Source: Chloroflexota bacterium (GTDB lineage Bacteria > Chloroflexota > Dehalococcoidia > Lucifugimonadales > UBA3495). Taken from it: a stretch of 32,380 nt of DNA. Made by a program: the position numbers and the translations under genes. The stretch spans positions 1 through 32,380 of the forward strand of contig JAPPGG010000063.1 of the NCBI GenBank assembly GCA_028875055.1, written 5' to 3'. Below are positions 1 through 7,743 of the stretch, piece after piece; positions within the stretch are counted from its first letter, which is position 1, and every line of letters begins with the position of its first letter. Under the pieces are notes generated by a model that saw only the letters and a list, made by a program, of their open reading frames with translations, searched no databases and was not told the DNA's origin.

Positions 1-58
1 TTCTTCGGTTTTCCTATTCTAGTTTCCCACCACTATTCATGCGATAGCCCTGTACATA

Positions 59-80
59 CCCCTGTCAGCCCTTGACGGGG
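59..80 (+). terminator. Small hairpin near left edge
   Basis: Four C residues, a bulged T and GTCA pair with TGAC and four G residues around a 5-base loop, giving an 8-bp stem with one bulge. No clear T-tract follows. It may terminate a gene that lies left of the window. Confidence 0.25.
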
Positions 81-194
81 GAAGGGACTCTTTGGTATTG
101 TCCTTTGATGGTAGGGGTGGGTTTTCCAGGGTGGCAAGGGGGTGGTGTCAGTGGGGGGTTGGGTTCCTGGAGCGGGGGTTGGGGGGAAGGAGTT

Positions 195-341
195 CAGGCC
201 CTTCGGCTGCGCTCAGGGCGACATACTCTGCGCTCAGGGCGACATACTCTGCGCCCAGGGCGACATACTCTCCGGTCAGGATGACAGGAAGATTCTTAGG
301 GTGAGATGAGAATGTTCGAGATGACAGACTCAGGGTGACAG
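195..341. repeat. Dispersed intergenic repeat, locus 1
   Basis: The segment at about 195-223 is nearly identical to the reverse complement of the left arm of the repeat at 20810-20838: both carry AGGCCCTTCGGC, then GCTCAGGGCGACAT, differing only in a few bases between. Further degenerate copies of the end motif (TCAGGATGACAGG, CAGGGTGACAGG) follow at about 275-341. No gene is visible in 1-669 apart from reading frames that overlap the lipoprotein gene and have no coding character. Confidence 0.7.
207..288 (+). repeat. 21-bp tandem repeat, 3 full copies plus one partial
   Basis: Units at 207-227, 228-248 and 249-269 are 21 bases each and differ by one base (a T to C change in the third). A degenerate partial unit follows at 270-288. 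Each unit is CTGCGCTCAGGGCGACATACT, so it looks like amplification of the end of the dispersed repeat in which it sits. Confidence 0.9.
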
Positions 342-482
342 GATTTGCAGGTGGCCAGCCAATGGGACTCAGATGGCGGCCGGCGAGGAGGTCTGACTCT
401 TCAACAGGCGAAGGGAGGCATTACTCAAGGAGTGGATATTTTGAGCAGCCAGGTAATGGGGCTCGGATTCATTCAGACAGGA

Positions 483-511
483 TTCTTCGTGGGCAAAAGC
501 TGTACTATAAT
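483..511 (+). promoter_or_regulatory. Possible promoter for the lipoprotein gene
   Basis: A perfect TATAAT lies at 506-511. The -35 position (TTCTTC at 483-488, spacing 17) is poor. The lipoprotein start is about 160 bases downstream, so the assignment is weak. Confidence 0.3.
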
Positions 512-669
512 GTCAGGATACGTTGTGACCAAGTATCAAATAGGGCGGGAAGCGTTCCATTTCGGGTGGTATGGCGCAGGCAGCACGGTCGAGATGCAGT
601 CAGGGCGGATTTCAAACCCGCCCCTGCCTGGCATAAACCACCGGAATCGCGGCGTTACCGTAGTGCAGG

Positions 670-1470
670 ATGAGAGTAACCAAGTTAATCGCAGTTGGAA
701 CATTGCTGGTGCTGGCGGTGGCGTGCGGCAGCGCCGCCGTCCCGACTCTGGCGCCCACAGAGACTCCACGGCCATTGCCTACGCCCACGGCTGAGCCTAC
801 GGCCACTCCGCTTCCCACTTCCACGCCCCGGCCTACGGCGACGGCGACTCCCAAACCCCTTCCAACATCAACGCCGGAACCCACGGACATTCCTGAGATC
901 GACGCTGCGCATGGCCCGCCTCAAGGAGAAGAGGGACACGCTGCGGGAGAATTGGAGTCGCTTTTCCCGGGAATAAGCGAGAAGATGAGGGAGATTAGAC
1001 CCGTACATACAGTCTATTTTCACAGGGATGACTGGCAGACGCCCGGAAAGGCCACGGACATTAACCAGGTGTTCGGACTGCTGAAAATGGACAACATCGC
1101 TGTCCACGAGGGATACGACGTGATCAGTCCGGCCACGGTTGTGGACCATGAACCTGACCTAATCATCGCGGATTCCATTGAGAGCGTGGTGGAGAATCCC
1201 AGCTTGTCGGGCCTTCACATGGTCAGCGACACAGCTCACATTCCGCACCATATTTTCGAGTTGAAGGAAGACCACTCCTTCGACAGGGACGATCCCCGTT
1301 TCCAGTACACCGTGGAAGCCTTTGCCGCCTTTGCCTACCCCGACACTTTCCCCGCCCCCGAAACGTCGTCCGACGGCCATGGCGCGGCGGCTGAAGAGGG
1401 GGAGGAGGAGGAAGAAGCCGGGCACGGGCATTCCCACTCGCACTCGCACTCCAACGGCCATGGACACTGA
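670..1470 (+). CDS. Lipoprotein with periplasmic-binding-protein-like domain and His-rich tail
   Basis: The 266-residue product starts with a basic n-region and a hydrophobic stretch ending in the lipobox LAVAC (Cys19), so it should be lipid-anchored outside the membrane. A Pro/Thr-rich linker (about residues 24-72) acts as a stalk. Residues about 95-230 resemble one lobe of a BtuF/TroA-type substrate-binding protein: a hydrophobic strand before HRDDW, GKATDINQVFGLLKMDNIAV, and then HEPDLIIAD, which matches the family pattern in which a Pro-Asp pair precedes a hydrophobic strand. The C-terminus is a poly-Glu block followed by alternating His/Ser and His/Gly (residues about 236-266), which suggests Zn, Ni or Co binding. 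Only about half of a normal binding protein is present and no ABC permease or ATPase is adjacent. A role in metal capture is inferred. The start has a weak ribosome site. Confidence 0.75.
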   Translation: MRVTKLIAVGTLLVLAVACGSAAVPTLAPTETPRPLPTPTAEPTATPLPTSTPRPTATATPKPLPTSTPEPTDIPEIDAAHGPPQGEEGHAAGELESLFPGISEKMREIRPVHTVYFHRDDWQTPGKATDINQVFGLLKMDNIAVHEGYDVISPATVVDHEPDLIIADSIESVVENPSLSGLHMVSDTAHIPHHIFELKEDHSFDRDDPRFQYTVEAFAAFAYPDTFPAPETSSDGHGAAAEEGEEEEEAGHGHSHSHSHSNGHGH

Positions 1471-1566
1471 GTTCGCCAAGGGCGACGGGTGCAATGGCGG
1501 TGGGGCAGGGCCATTCGGTGGGGACGATCAAGGGGGATGGATGGAGCTGTTGCCGGGGAGATTCTC

Positions 1567-1595
1567 TTGTTTCCCCAATTCGCCCCGTGTAGAAT
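1567..1595 (+). promoter_or_regulatory. Promoter for the GlcG-like gene
   Basis: TTGTTT (1567-1572), 17-base spacer, TAGAAT (1590-1595). The predicted transcript starts near 1602, leaving a short leader that contains the GGAGAG ribosome site. Confidence 0.5.
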
Positions 1596-1628
1596 TACGC
1601 AAACTTTGAAGAACCGGAGAGAGTGGCA

Positions 1629-2048
1629 ATGTACGATAAGCCGATGCTCAGCCTGGAGCAGACACGCAAGGCCATGGACGCGATGCTGGACAAAGCCACC
1701 CAGGAGCCCCACCGGCCGGTGGCGATAGCCATAGTGGACGACAGCGGAAACCTCTTGAGCTACGCCCGGATGGATGGCTGCCGCGCCAACCCGCAGACCT
1801 TCGCCATCCGCAAGGCCTACACCTCCGCCATGTCCGGCCAGGACTCAGCCGCCTATGCCGAGCGGCTGCAGAGCCAGGGCCGGACAGTTGCGGATATGGG
1901 CAACCCCAGCCTGGTTTCGGCCCAGGGCGCCGTAGTTGCCCCGCATCCGGAGTCCGGAGCGGTGCTGGGCGCCATCGGGATAAGCGGGCTCAGTTCGCAG
2001 GAGGATGAAGACCTGGCCAGGCTGGGCGTCACCGCCATGGGACTTTAG
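1629..2048 (+). CDS. GlcG/HbpS-family heme-binding-like protein (DUF336)
   Basis: A 139-residue single-domain protein of the GlcG/HbpS (DUF336) family. Recognisable features are the early helix with RKAMDAMLDKA, the strand PVAIAIVDDSGNLLSYARMDG, the ATP-free helix region FAIRKAYTSAMSG, and the Gly-rich end GAVLGAIGISGLSSQEDEDLA. Family members include the heme-binding sensor HbpS and glycolate-cluster GlcG proteins of unclear activity. The gene could start at GTG 1623, but ATG 1629 is preferred because GGAGAG (1616-1621) lies 7 bases before it. It has its own promoter and is followed by a hairpin before the deacetylase gene. The role in this genome is unknown; a small-ligand or heme-binding role follows from the family only. 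Confidence 0.85.
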   Translation: MYDKPMLSLEQTRKAMDAMLDKATQEPHRPVAIAIVDDSGNLLSYARMDGCRANPQTFAIRKAYTSAMSGQDSAAYAERLQSQGRTVADMGNPSLVSAQGAVVAPHPESGAVLGAIGISGLSSQEDEDLARLGVTAMGL

Positions 2049-2096
2049 TCGCCAGCTTCCGCCGAGGCTTAATCTCAGACCTGGTTGGTTAACCGG

Positions 2097-2118
2097 ACGG
2101 GACGCCCAGGCGTCCCGT
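2097..2118 (+). terminator. GC-rich hairpin between GlcG-like and deacetylase genes
   Basis: A perfect 10-bp inverted repeat (ACGGGACGCC at 2097-2106 with its complement at 2109-2118) with almost no loop. Only a weak TGTCTC tail follows. The next ribosome site is about 13 bases away, leaving no room for a promoter, so it may act as an attenuator or RNA-processing structure rather than a full stop. Confidence 0.55.
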
Positions 2119-2141
2119 TGTCTCAATAGTATGGAGGTAAC

Positions 2142-3005
2142 ATGGCCAACCCCCGCGCCGAATATTCGCCCATCTTCCACCGGCCCCCCTTGAAGCTGCC
2201 CAACAATGCCCGGGTGGCGGTGTGGGTCGTGATAAACGTTGAGGAATGGGACATCAACGAGCCCATGGCCCGCACCGTACTGCCCACCCCGCAGGGGGTG
2301 GAAGTCATTCCCGACATCCCCAACTTTGGCTGGTTTGATTACGGGCTGCGAGTCGGCTTCTGGCGAATGAAGCGGGCGCTGGACCGGCGGGGAATACGCG
2401 CCACCGTGAGCCTCAATGCGTCGGTCTGCAACAGCTATCCGTTCCTGGTGCAGGAGTGCCTGGACTCGGGCTGGGAGCTGATGGGGCACAGCTACATCCA
2501 GAGGGTGATTAACCGGGAGCCCGACGAGCGGGAGGCCATACGGCGGACGATCGATACGATTCGTGAATTCAGCGGGGTTGCTCCCCGGGGCTGGATGGGG
2601 CCTGGACTGGCCGAAACGTTTGATACGCCCGACATCCTGGCGGAGGAGGGCATTGAGTACGTCTGCGACTGGTGCAATGACGACCAGCCCTATCCGATGA
2701 ATGTAAAGAGCGGGGAACTGGTTTCGGTGCCTTACACGGTGGAACTGAACGATATTCCCATATATATGGTCCAGCACCACCAGTCGCCGGAGATATTCAA
2801 CCGGGCCAGGGACCAATTCGACACCCTGTACGAGGAAGGGGCGGAGAGCGCGCGGATATTTTGCGTATCCACCCACCCTTACATAACGGGCGCCGCGCAC
2901 CGGATCAAGTACTACGAGCAGATTTTCGACTACATCAGCCGCTTTGAAGGGGTGGCCTTCATGACGGGTAGTGAGATCCTGGACTGGTACAAATCGGTGG
3001 CATAG
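2142..3005 (+). CDS. Polysaccharide deacetylase family protein (PuuE-like)
   Basis: A 287-residue NodB-type carbohydrate esterase-4 fold protein, closest in pattern to the allantoinase-like PuuE subgroup. The usual TFDDG motif is replaced by NVEEW (residues 32-36), the helix-strand region has GIRATVSLNASVCNSYP, the second metal motif is GWELMGHSYIQR (His116), and the third is RGWMGPG (149-155). His245 in STHPY fits the late catalytic His. Family members act on amide bonds in sugars or on allantoin-like compounds; the substrate here cannot be told from sequence. GGAGGT lies 7 bases before the ATG. It may be co-transcribed with the upstream GlcG-like gene (93-base gap containing a hairpin). Confidence 0.85.
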   Translation: MANPRAEYSPIFHRPPLKLPNNARVAVWVVINVEEWDINEPMARTVLPTPQGVEVIPDIPNFGWFDYGLRVGFWRMKRALDRRGIRATVSLNASVCNSYPFLVQECLDSGWELMGHSYIQRVINREPDEREAIRRTIDTIREFSGVAPRGWMGPGLAETFDTPDILAEEGIEYVCDWCNDDQPYPMNVKSGELVSVPYTVELNDIPIYMVQHHQSPEIFNRARDQFDTLYEEGAESARIFCVSTHPYITGAAHRIKYYEQIFDYISRFEGVAFMTGSEILDWYKSVA

Positions 3006-3048
3006 GCAACCGGCCTACTAGGCAGTCGGGGAGATGCAGACCGCAAAC

Positions 3049-3072
3049 GGGGCAGGCACCTGGGCCTGCCCC
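3049..3072. terminator. Bidirectional terminator-like hairpin
   Basis: A 9-bp perfect stem (GGGGCAGGC at 3049-3057, complement at 3064-3072) with a 6-base loop lies between two converging genes. T-rich tails are weak on both sides. The rest of the 172-base spacer shows no gene. Confidence 0.6.
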
Positions 3073-3177
3073 CTGGCTTGCGTGGTGAGGCTGTTGCCGG
3101 GGCGTTGGCGGTCGCCTGTTTTCGGGGCACAACCCGGATTGACTCGGGAAGGCTGCCGGAAACAAGGCTGATGCCGG

Positions 3178-3693
3178 TTAGTCGTCCTCGCCGCTGCCGT
3201 TGTTGGCGGCCATGGCGGCGCTGGCGAGAGTGGTGCCGGCCAGCATATCGATGCCCTTGCGAATGCTGCCGCTGATGCCATTGATTTCGCGTTCCAGGGA
3301 ACGGAGGGTGCGGAGAGCGTAGGCGTCGGCCTCGGTGCGGCGCGACTGGGCCTCGGCCTCGGCCATCTGAAGGATACGGGCGGCTCGCTCCTGGGCGTCC
3401 TGCAAAATCTGTTCGGCGCGGCGGTGCTGCTCTGATTCGGTAAGCTGCCTGGAGAATTCGTCCTCGGCCTTGGCCTTGGCGCGGCGGGCATCGGCCATGG
3501 CCAGGTTCATAATCTGTTCCTTCTGGGAGAGCATTTCCTCGGCGGCCTTCATTTCCTGGGGAATGCTGATTCGCAGCTGGTCAACCAGCTCCAGCAGCTT
3601 GTCCTTGTCCATCATAAGGTTGCCGGTAATGGGCATAACCTTGCTGTTATTGATGAGGATTTCCAGTCGGTCGATTGCATTTATAATATCTAT
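3178..3693 (-). CDS. SepIVA/DivIVA-like coiled-coil protein
   Basis: Acidic and basic heptad-rich coiled coil (about residues 40-130), ending in an Ala/Gly/Asp tail. The N-terminus resembles actinobacterial SepIVA (Rv2927c type): a short helix, a PIT turn, and KLLELVDQLRISIPQEM. The first ATG is at 3636, but the frame is open back to 3720 and encodes DIINAIDRLEILINNSKV, which looks like the family's own N-terminal helix. No ATG, GTG or TTG occurs there. AAGGGGG at about 3698-3704 sits 4-5 bases before ATA 3693-3691, so an ATA or ATT start is proposed, giving 171 residues; with ATG 3636 it would be 152. It follows coaD by 27 bases and shares its operon. A role in cell-envelope growth or division is inferred from the family; no catalytic motif is seen. 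Confidence 0.75.
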   Translation of the reverse strand: MDIINAIDRLEILINNSKVMPITGNLMMDKDKLLELVDQLRISIPQEMKAAEEMLSQKEQIMNLAMADARRAKAKAEDEFSRQLTESEQHRRAEQILQDAQERAARILQMAEAEAQSRRTEADAYALRTLRSLEREINGISGSIRKGIDMLAGTTLASAAMAANNGSGEDD

Positions 3694-3720
3694 GATGTCC
3701 CCCTTTCTCCCAACTACCCT

Positions 3721-4209
3721 TTACGGAGCAGGAATGCCAAATTTCTTGTAAACTGCGCCGGCCACCCGGGGTGTCACCATTTCGGTGATATCGCCGCCCA
3801 GGCGAGCAACTTCCTTGAGCAGGCTGGAACTGACAAACATGTGCTCCTGCGACGTCATGAAGGACACCATGTCCACGTCGGGAGCGAGCTTGCGGTTCAT
3901 GAAGGCCATTTCGTACTCGTACTCGAAGTCGGAGCCGCTTCTCAGGCCCCGAACTATGACGGCGGCCCCCAATTCCTGGGCGCAGCGGACCACGAGCCCC
4001 TGGAATTGCTGGACTTCCACGTTGGGAAGGTGGCCAACCGCATCCTGAAACAGGTCCACCCTTTCTTCGGTGGTGAAGAGCAGGTTCTTGGAGGGAGAGG
4101 CATACACCGCGACGATGACCCTGTCGAACAGGGCTGCCGCCCGGGTTGCCACGTCGATGTGCCCTTGGGTGACCGGGTCAAAGCTCCCCGGGTAGAGAGC
4201 CGTTACCAT
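3721..4209 (-). CDS. coaD: Phosphopantetheine adenylyltransferase
   Basis: CoaD transfers AMP from ATP to 4'-phosphopantetheine, the penultimate step of coenzyme A synthesis, in the cytoplasm. The 162-residue protein has the nucleotidyltransferase signature YPGSFDPVTQGH near the N-terminus, VIVRGLRSGSDFEYE in the middle and the C-terminal VSSSLLKEVARLGGD motif, all typical, and its length is normal. The start at ATG 4209 overlaps the rsmD stop codon by one base (TGATG), with GAGGAGGG just upstream, so translation is probably coupled. A TTG at 4212 is an in-frame alternative but less likely. The rsmD-coaD pairing is common in bacteria. Confidence 0.97.
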   Translation of the reverse strand: MVTALYPGSFDPVTQGHIDVATRAAALFDRVIVAVYASPSKNLLFTTEERVDLFQDAVGHLPNVEVQQFQGLVVRCAQELGAAVIVRGLRSGSDFEYEYEMAFMNRKLAPDVDMVSFMTSQEHMFVSSSLLKEVARLGGDITEMVTPRVAGAVYKKFGIPAP

Positions 4210-4763
4210 CAATTCCCTCCTCGCTGGTAGAAGTCCACCAGGTTGTCCCCGTAGCGCCTTCCAGAGGTCAGCGCCAGGTTGCCGTAATGGGGCTCCAGGG
4301 TCACATGCCTGGAGTGGCCCACCACCACCACTCCCTCATCCTCTACCAGTTGCCCGGTGGCGCCCAGGCGTTCTATAAACTGCCCCAGGTCCGCCATCTT
4401 GTAGGGCGGGTCCAGCAGCACCAGGCGATAGGGGCCGGGCAGGGTCTCCAGCAACCTTGCCGCGTCACCGCAGTAGGCCCTGGACCGGTCTCGAAAGCCC
4501 GTGTTGTCCAGGTTGGACTGCAATGCCTGAAGCTGACGCCGGTTCCTTTCCACGAAGTCCGCCCAGGCGGCGCCCTGGCTGAGGGCCTCTATTCCCAGGC
4601 TGCCGGTGCCGGCAAACAGGTCCAGCACCCGCGCGTCTTCGAGAATCTGAGGGGGGAGTACGTTAAAGATTGCTGCCCTGGCCCGCTCGGAGGTTGGGCG
4701 CACCCCTGGTATCACCGCACCCCTGAGGCGATGGCCCTTTGCCGTGCCTCCCACTACCCGCAT
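4209..4763 (-). CDS. rsmD: 16S rRNA (guanine966-N2)-methyltransferase
   Basis: RsmD methylates G966 of 16S rRNA using S-adenosylmethionine. The 184-residue product has the N-terminal family pattern MRVVGGTAKGHRLR, the SAM-binding loop LDLFAGTGSLGIEALSQGA, and the N-methylase catalytic motif LLDPPY. An ATG at 4781 is in frame, but ATG 4763 is preferred because family proteins begin with this MRV pattern and because a perfect TATAAT box (4785-4780) covers the 4781 codon, which would put the transcript start near 4773. It is the first gene of the rsmD-coaD-SepIVA-like operon. Confidence 0.95.
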   Translation of the reverse strand: MRVVGGTAKGHRLRGAVIPGVRPTSERARAAIFNVLPPQILEDARVLDLFAGTGSLGIEALSQGAAWADFVERNRRQLQALQSNLDNTGFRDRSRAYCGDAARLLETLPGPYRLVLLDPPYKMADLGQFIERLGATGQLVEDEGVVVVGHSRHVTLEPHYGNLALTSGRRYGDNLVDFYQRGGN

Positions 4764-4779
4764 GTTATTTAACGGGGAC

Positions 4780-4785
4780 ATTATA
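4780..4785 (-). promoter_or_regulatory. Candidate -10 box for rsmD operon
   Basis: TATAAT on the minus strand at 4785-4780, about 17 bases before ATG 4763. No good -35 box is present at 17 bases spacing. A second weaker choice is TAGAAT about 25 bases further upstream. Confidence 0.4.
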
Positions 4786-4990
4786 ATTCACACCCGTGAC
4801 GGCAATTCTATCTGGTTAGCCGGTAGATTTTGAGCATTTTTGCCGTCGGCCCGCAGGGATGGAGACGGACAGGGAGGCATCGGTGGGCCGGCTATCGAGC
4901 GCGGCAAGAACTGGGACCTGCTTCAAAGTCCGGTTCCCCTGGCGGTCCGCCCACTTGAAACACGATGCCGGTCCGCATCGAATCTTCCTG

Positions 4991-5020
4991 TTGACAGATT
5001 TGTTGAGGGGTTCATAATAT
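4991..5020 (+). promoter_or_regulatory. Strong promoter for the BFN gene
   Basis: TTGACA (4991-4996, perfect), 18-base spacer, TAATAT (5015-5020); CATAAT at 5013-5018 with 16-base spacing is an alternative. The transcript would begin near 5027, leaving a leader of about 30 bases that includes GGAGG. The remaining divergent spacer from 4786 shows no gene. Confidence 0.75.
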
Positions 5021-5057
5021 TCTGGCAGGTCAAGGGTATCACACGGAGGCGGCGGAT

Positions 5058-5609
5058 ATGCTAAGAATGTCTATTGACAGCATAAGAGTCAGCCCGATGA
5101 ACTATCAAAGGGTCGTCATTCTGAAAGAGAACGACTCCGACCGCTATCTGCCCATCTGGATTGGACCGGCCGAGGCCGATGCCATCGCCGTGAAACTCCA
5201 GGACCTCAGCGTTCCCCGCCCACTGACTCACGATCTGCTGAGGACGGTAATAGATACCCTCGGCGGTTCGGTAGTCCATATCCTGGTCAGCGATCTTCAT
5301 AACGACACCTTCTATGCCAAGATAGTCATAGAGGTGGACGGCGACACGAAGGAGATCGACTCCCGGCCCAGCGACGCCATGGCCCTTGCGGTCCGCGCCC
5401 AGGTTCCCATATTTGCGGAAGAGTCGGTGATGGACAAGGCCGGAATCCTGCTGGACAAGGAGACCGGAAAGCCGCTGACCCCGGAGCGGGATAACGTGGA
5501 ACCCACGGGTGAAGTGAACGAGGAAGAACTTCGGCGAATGTCGGCGTTTACCGACTTCATAAATGACCTGGACCTGGAGGACTTTGGTCGGGAACAGCAG
5601 GGCCGATAA
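5058..5609 (+). CDS. Bifunctional nuclease family protein (BFN/DUF151)
   Basis: A 183-residue protein whose first ~135 residues form a BFN domain. Characteristic strings are LPIWIGPAEADAIAVKLQ, RPLTHDLLRTVIDTLGG, FYAKIVIEV and IDSRPSDAMALAVRAQVPIF. Family members are reported to have DNase and RNase activity, mainly from plant work; bacterial roles are less clear. The C-terminal ~45 residues are acidic and carry no UVR motif. The start is supported by GGAGG 8-12 bases upstream and by a near-consensus promoter. The gene is monocistronic and followed by a strong hairpin at 5661. Confidence 0.9.
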   Translation: MLRMSIDSIRVSPMNYQRVVILKENDSDRYLPIWIGPAEADAIAVKLQDLSVPRPLTHDLLRTVIDTLGGSVVHILVSDLHNDTFYAKIVIEVDGDTKEIDSRPSDAMALAVRAQVPIFAEESVMDKAGILLDKETGKPLTPERDNVEPTGEVNEEELRRMSAFTDFINDLDLEDFGREQQGR

Positions 5610-5660
5610 AGGCGGGCGTGGCCCGTGGCCAGGGAGAACCGGCCAACGATAATGGAGGAA

Positions 5661-5695
5661 TCGAATGCCCCAGCGCACCTGGCTGGGGCATTCGA
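5661..5695 (+). terminator. Strong 14-bp hairpin after the BFN gene
   Basis: A perfect 14-bp inverted repeat (5661-5674 with 5682-5695) encloses a 7-base loop GCACCTG. The tail GTTAGAGG lacks a T-tract, so it may terminate inefficiently or stabilise the 3' end. Confidence 0.7.
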
Positions 5696-5768
5696 GTTAG
5701 AGGCCCCGGCGGAGCGAACTGGGGCAGGGCAATTGCTTCTTGAATGGAGGCTGATACTTTAACCGATG

Positions 5769-5831
5769 GTCATGCCGCCCTGGGCCAGGCCGAAGGCTCA
5801 AGGTGACAGTCAATTAAGACGCGATTGCCCT
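5769..5831. repeat. Dispersed intergenic repeat, locus 2
   Basis: A short copy of the repeat at 20810-20949. Its last 28 bases (5804-5831) match 20922-20949 at 26 positions, and it opens with the same GTCATGYCGCCCTG. The middle is much shorter than in locus 3. Between this repeat and the atp promoter (5832-6018) I see no gene or convincing structure. Confidence 0.8.
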
Positions 5832-6018
5832 TTGAACTGGGAGCCCTGGATTGCAGCCGCTCCGTTTCCGTATATTTCCGTGGCCCATTCCGGCAGCGGG
5901 GCATCAGGGTAAAGGGCGGGGCCGGAGGCCCGACGCGGCCCTGTCCCAATTCAATGACGGTGGTTACAGCTTGCATCCCATACCTGCCCCTGAAATTCCG
6001 AAAACCCTTCCCGGTAAA

Positions 6019-6047
6019 TTGACTTTTCGTAACCCCGGTGTTAATAT
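6019..6047 (+). promoter_or_regulatory. Promoter of the atp operon
   Basis: TTGACT (6019-6024), 17-base spacer, TAATAT (6042-6047). The predicted start of transcription is about 6054, only a few bases before the possible first codons (TTG 6057, GTG 6060, ATG 6069), so the mRNA would be leaderless or nearly so. Confidence 0.75.
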
Positions 6048-6059
6048 CCTCAACGTTTG

Positions 6060-6311
6060 GTGACCGGCATGTCCTGGTGGGTCGTTGCCCTGCGCCTGAC
6101 CGGTTTAGGTTGGTACATCGCCTTTTGCGTGGTGGCCGGGATTGCCCTGGGAATAGGTATGGATAGATTGACCGGACTGTCCCCGCTATTTGCAATTGTC
6201 GGAGTAATCCTGGGAAGCGTGGTCGCTTTCTGGGGCGTGTATCGGATGATTCTGCCGGTTCTTTACGGATCTCGTAAGCCGGACGCTGCCGAACAAGGGA
6301 GAGACGAATAG
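6060..6311 (+). CDS. atpI: AtpI/AtpZ-type ATP synthase accessory membrane protein
   Basis: A small protein (about 83 residues) with two transmembrane helices (about residues 13-37 and 42-66) joined by GIGMDRLTGLSP. Its place as first gene of the atp operon is that of AtpI/AtpZ, which are reported to help c-ring assembly or to move Mg or Ca. No ribosome site precedes any of the three possible starts (TTG 6057, GTG 6060, ATG 6069); GTG is chosen as a compromise because the promoter makes a leaderless message likely. Its stop codon overlaps the first base of the atpB GTG (TAGTG), which suggests coupled translation. Confidence 0.8.
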   Translation: MTGMSWWVVALRLTGLGWYIAFCVVAGIALGIGMDRLTGLSPLFAIVGVILGSVVAFWGVYRMILPVLYGSRKPDAAEQGRDE

Positions 6312-7366
6312 TGCCGTCGGGTGCTGCTGCCAAGAGAGTAATGCTGCTGGCCGGACTGGTCATGGTGGCGCTTTTAATCGCAGGGTTTGTAGTTGGCGCC
6401 ATTGGCTCCCAGATGTTTGGCACCACCAGGTTCCTGGCCCAGCCCGCCATCCACCTGCCACCGCAACCCGTATTCCCCTTTTCCGCAGTCAAGACCAGCC
6501 TCGGTTATGGTTCCGACTACGATGCCAAGAAGGAAAAGGCGGAAGCTACCGCCGATTCCGAGCACCCTCCCGCCGCTGAGGCCGGAGACCACGGTGATGG
6601 CGCAGAAGAGGAGCACCACTTCACCCCGCTGGGCGTTTCCGAATTTGCAATAACCAACACGCTGCTGTCCGCCTGGGTGGCCAGCCTGGTAATTATCCTT
6701 TTCTTTGTCCTGGGCGCCCGCAAGAAGGCCATGGTGCCCGGCCGTTTCCAGTCCCTGGTGGAAAGCATATTTGAGGGGGTATTGAGCTTCGGCTCCAGCG
6801 TCCTGGGTCGGGATATGGCCCGCAGGACGTTCCCCGTTGTCGCCACCATCTTCTTCTTTGTTCTGTTCAATGCCTGGATTGCCCTGTTCCTGGTGCCTCT
6901 GTACCAGGCGGTTGGATTCGGGTCTGGCGGATTGTGGGATTTCAAGCTGGAGGCCCACCTGATCCGGCCTGCCGGAACCGACGTTAACATGCCGCTGGCG
7001 CTGGCGCTGATTTCCTTTGTTTTCGTGGAGTACTGGGGCATTCGAACCCTGGGGCTGGGATATTTCAGGAAGTTCTTCGCCTTCGGGAACCTGCTTCGGG
7101 GCCGCCCCAGCGGATTGATCGACATTTTTGTGGGAATCCTGGAGTTGATCAGCGAACTGGTAAGGATTGTCAGCTTCACATTCCGGTTGTTCGGAAACAT
7201 GACCGCCGGCGAAATCCTGGTGGTGATGATCACCTTCCTGGTCCCCTTCGTTGCCAACATTTTTGTCTTCGGGCTGGAATTGCTGGTTGGCCTCATTCAG
7301 GCGGTAATATTTGCCGGTCTTACCCTGGTGTTCCTGTCGCTGGCGGTACACCACGAAGAGCATTAG
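6311..7366 (+). CDS. atpB: F1Fo ATP synthase subunit a
   Basis: Subunit a forms the proton half-channels next to the c-ring. At 351 residues it is longer than the usual 240-290. The extra length is an N-terminal hydrophobic helix (about 10-33) followed by a charged Glu/Ala/His-rich segment (about 75-110, outside or in a loop). The conserved C-terminal part holds the channel helices and the essential Arg in FRLFGNMTAGEIL (Arg292). The start is GTG 6311, with GGGAGAG upstream, overlapping the atpI stop. The extension is unusual but occurs in some Chloroflexota-like proteins as far as I recall. Confidence 0.95.
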   Translation: MPSGAAAKRVMLLAGLVMVALLIAGFVVGAIGSQMFGTTRFLAQPAIHLPPQPVFPFSAVKTSLGYGSDYDAKKEKAEATADSEHPPAAEAGDHGDGAEEEHHFTPLGVSEFAITNTLLSAWVASLVIILFFVLGARKKAMVPGRFQSLVESIFEGVLSFGSSVLGRDMARRTFPVVATIFFFVLFNAWIALFLVPLYQAVGFGSGGLWDFKLEAHLIRPAGTDVNMPLALALISFVFVEYWGIRTLGLGYFRKFFAFGNLLRGRPSGLIDIFVGILELISELVRIVSFTFRLFGNMTAGEILVVMITFLVPFVANIFVFGLELLVGLIQAVIFAGLTLVFLSLAVHHEEH

Positions 7367-7463
7367 GGTTGCAAATAACTGAAACAGCCGGTTTAACCTG
7401 GTTGGAAAGAACTTCCCGAATGGACGGGGAGGCTGGACCCAAGGGGTTCTAAAGACTACATAA

Positions 7464-7739
<276 letters not shown>

Positions 7740-7743
7740 CGAT

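Noticed and set aside
207-288. CRISPR array
   Set aside because: The 21-base units are adjacent without unique spacers and no cas gene is nearby.
335-794. Two overlapping plus-strand open frames before and into the lipoprotein gene
   Set aside because: They overlap the lipoprotein start in other frames, have no ribosome site and no recognisable protein pattern.
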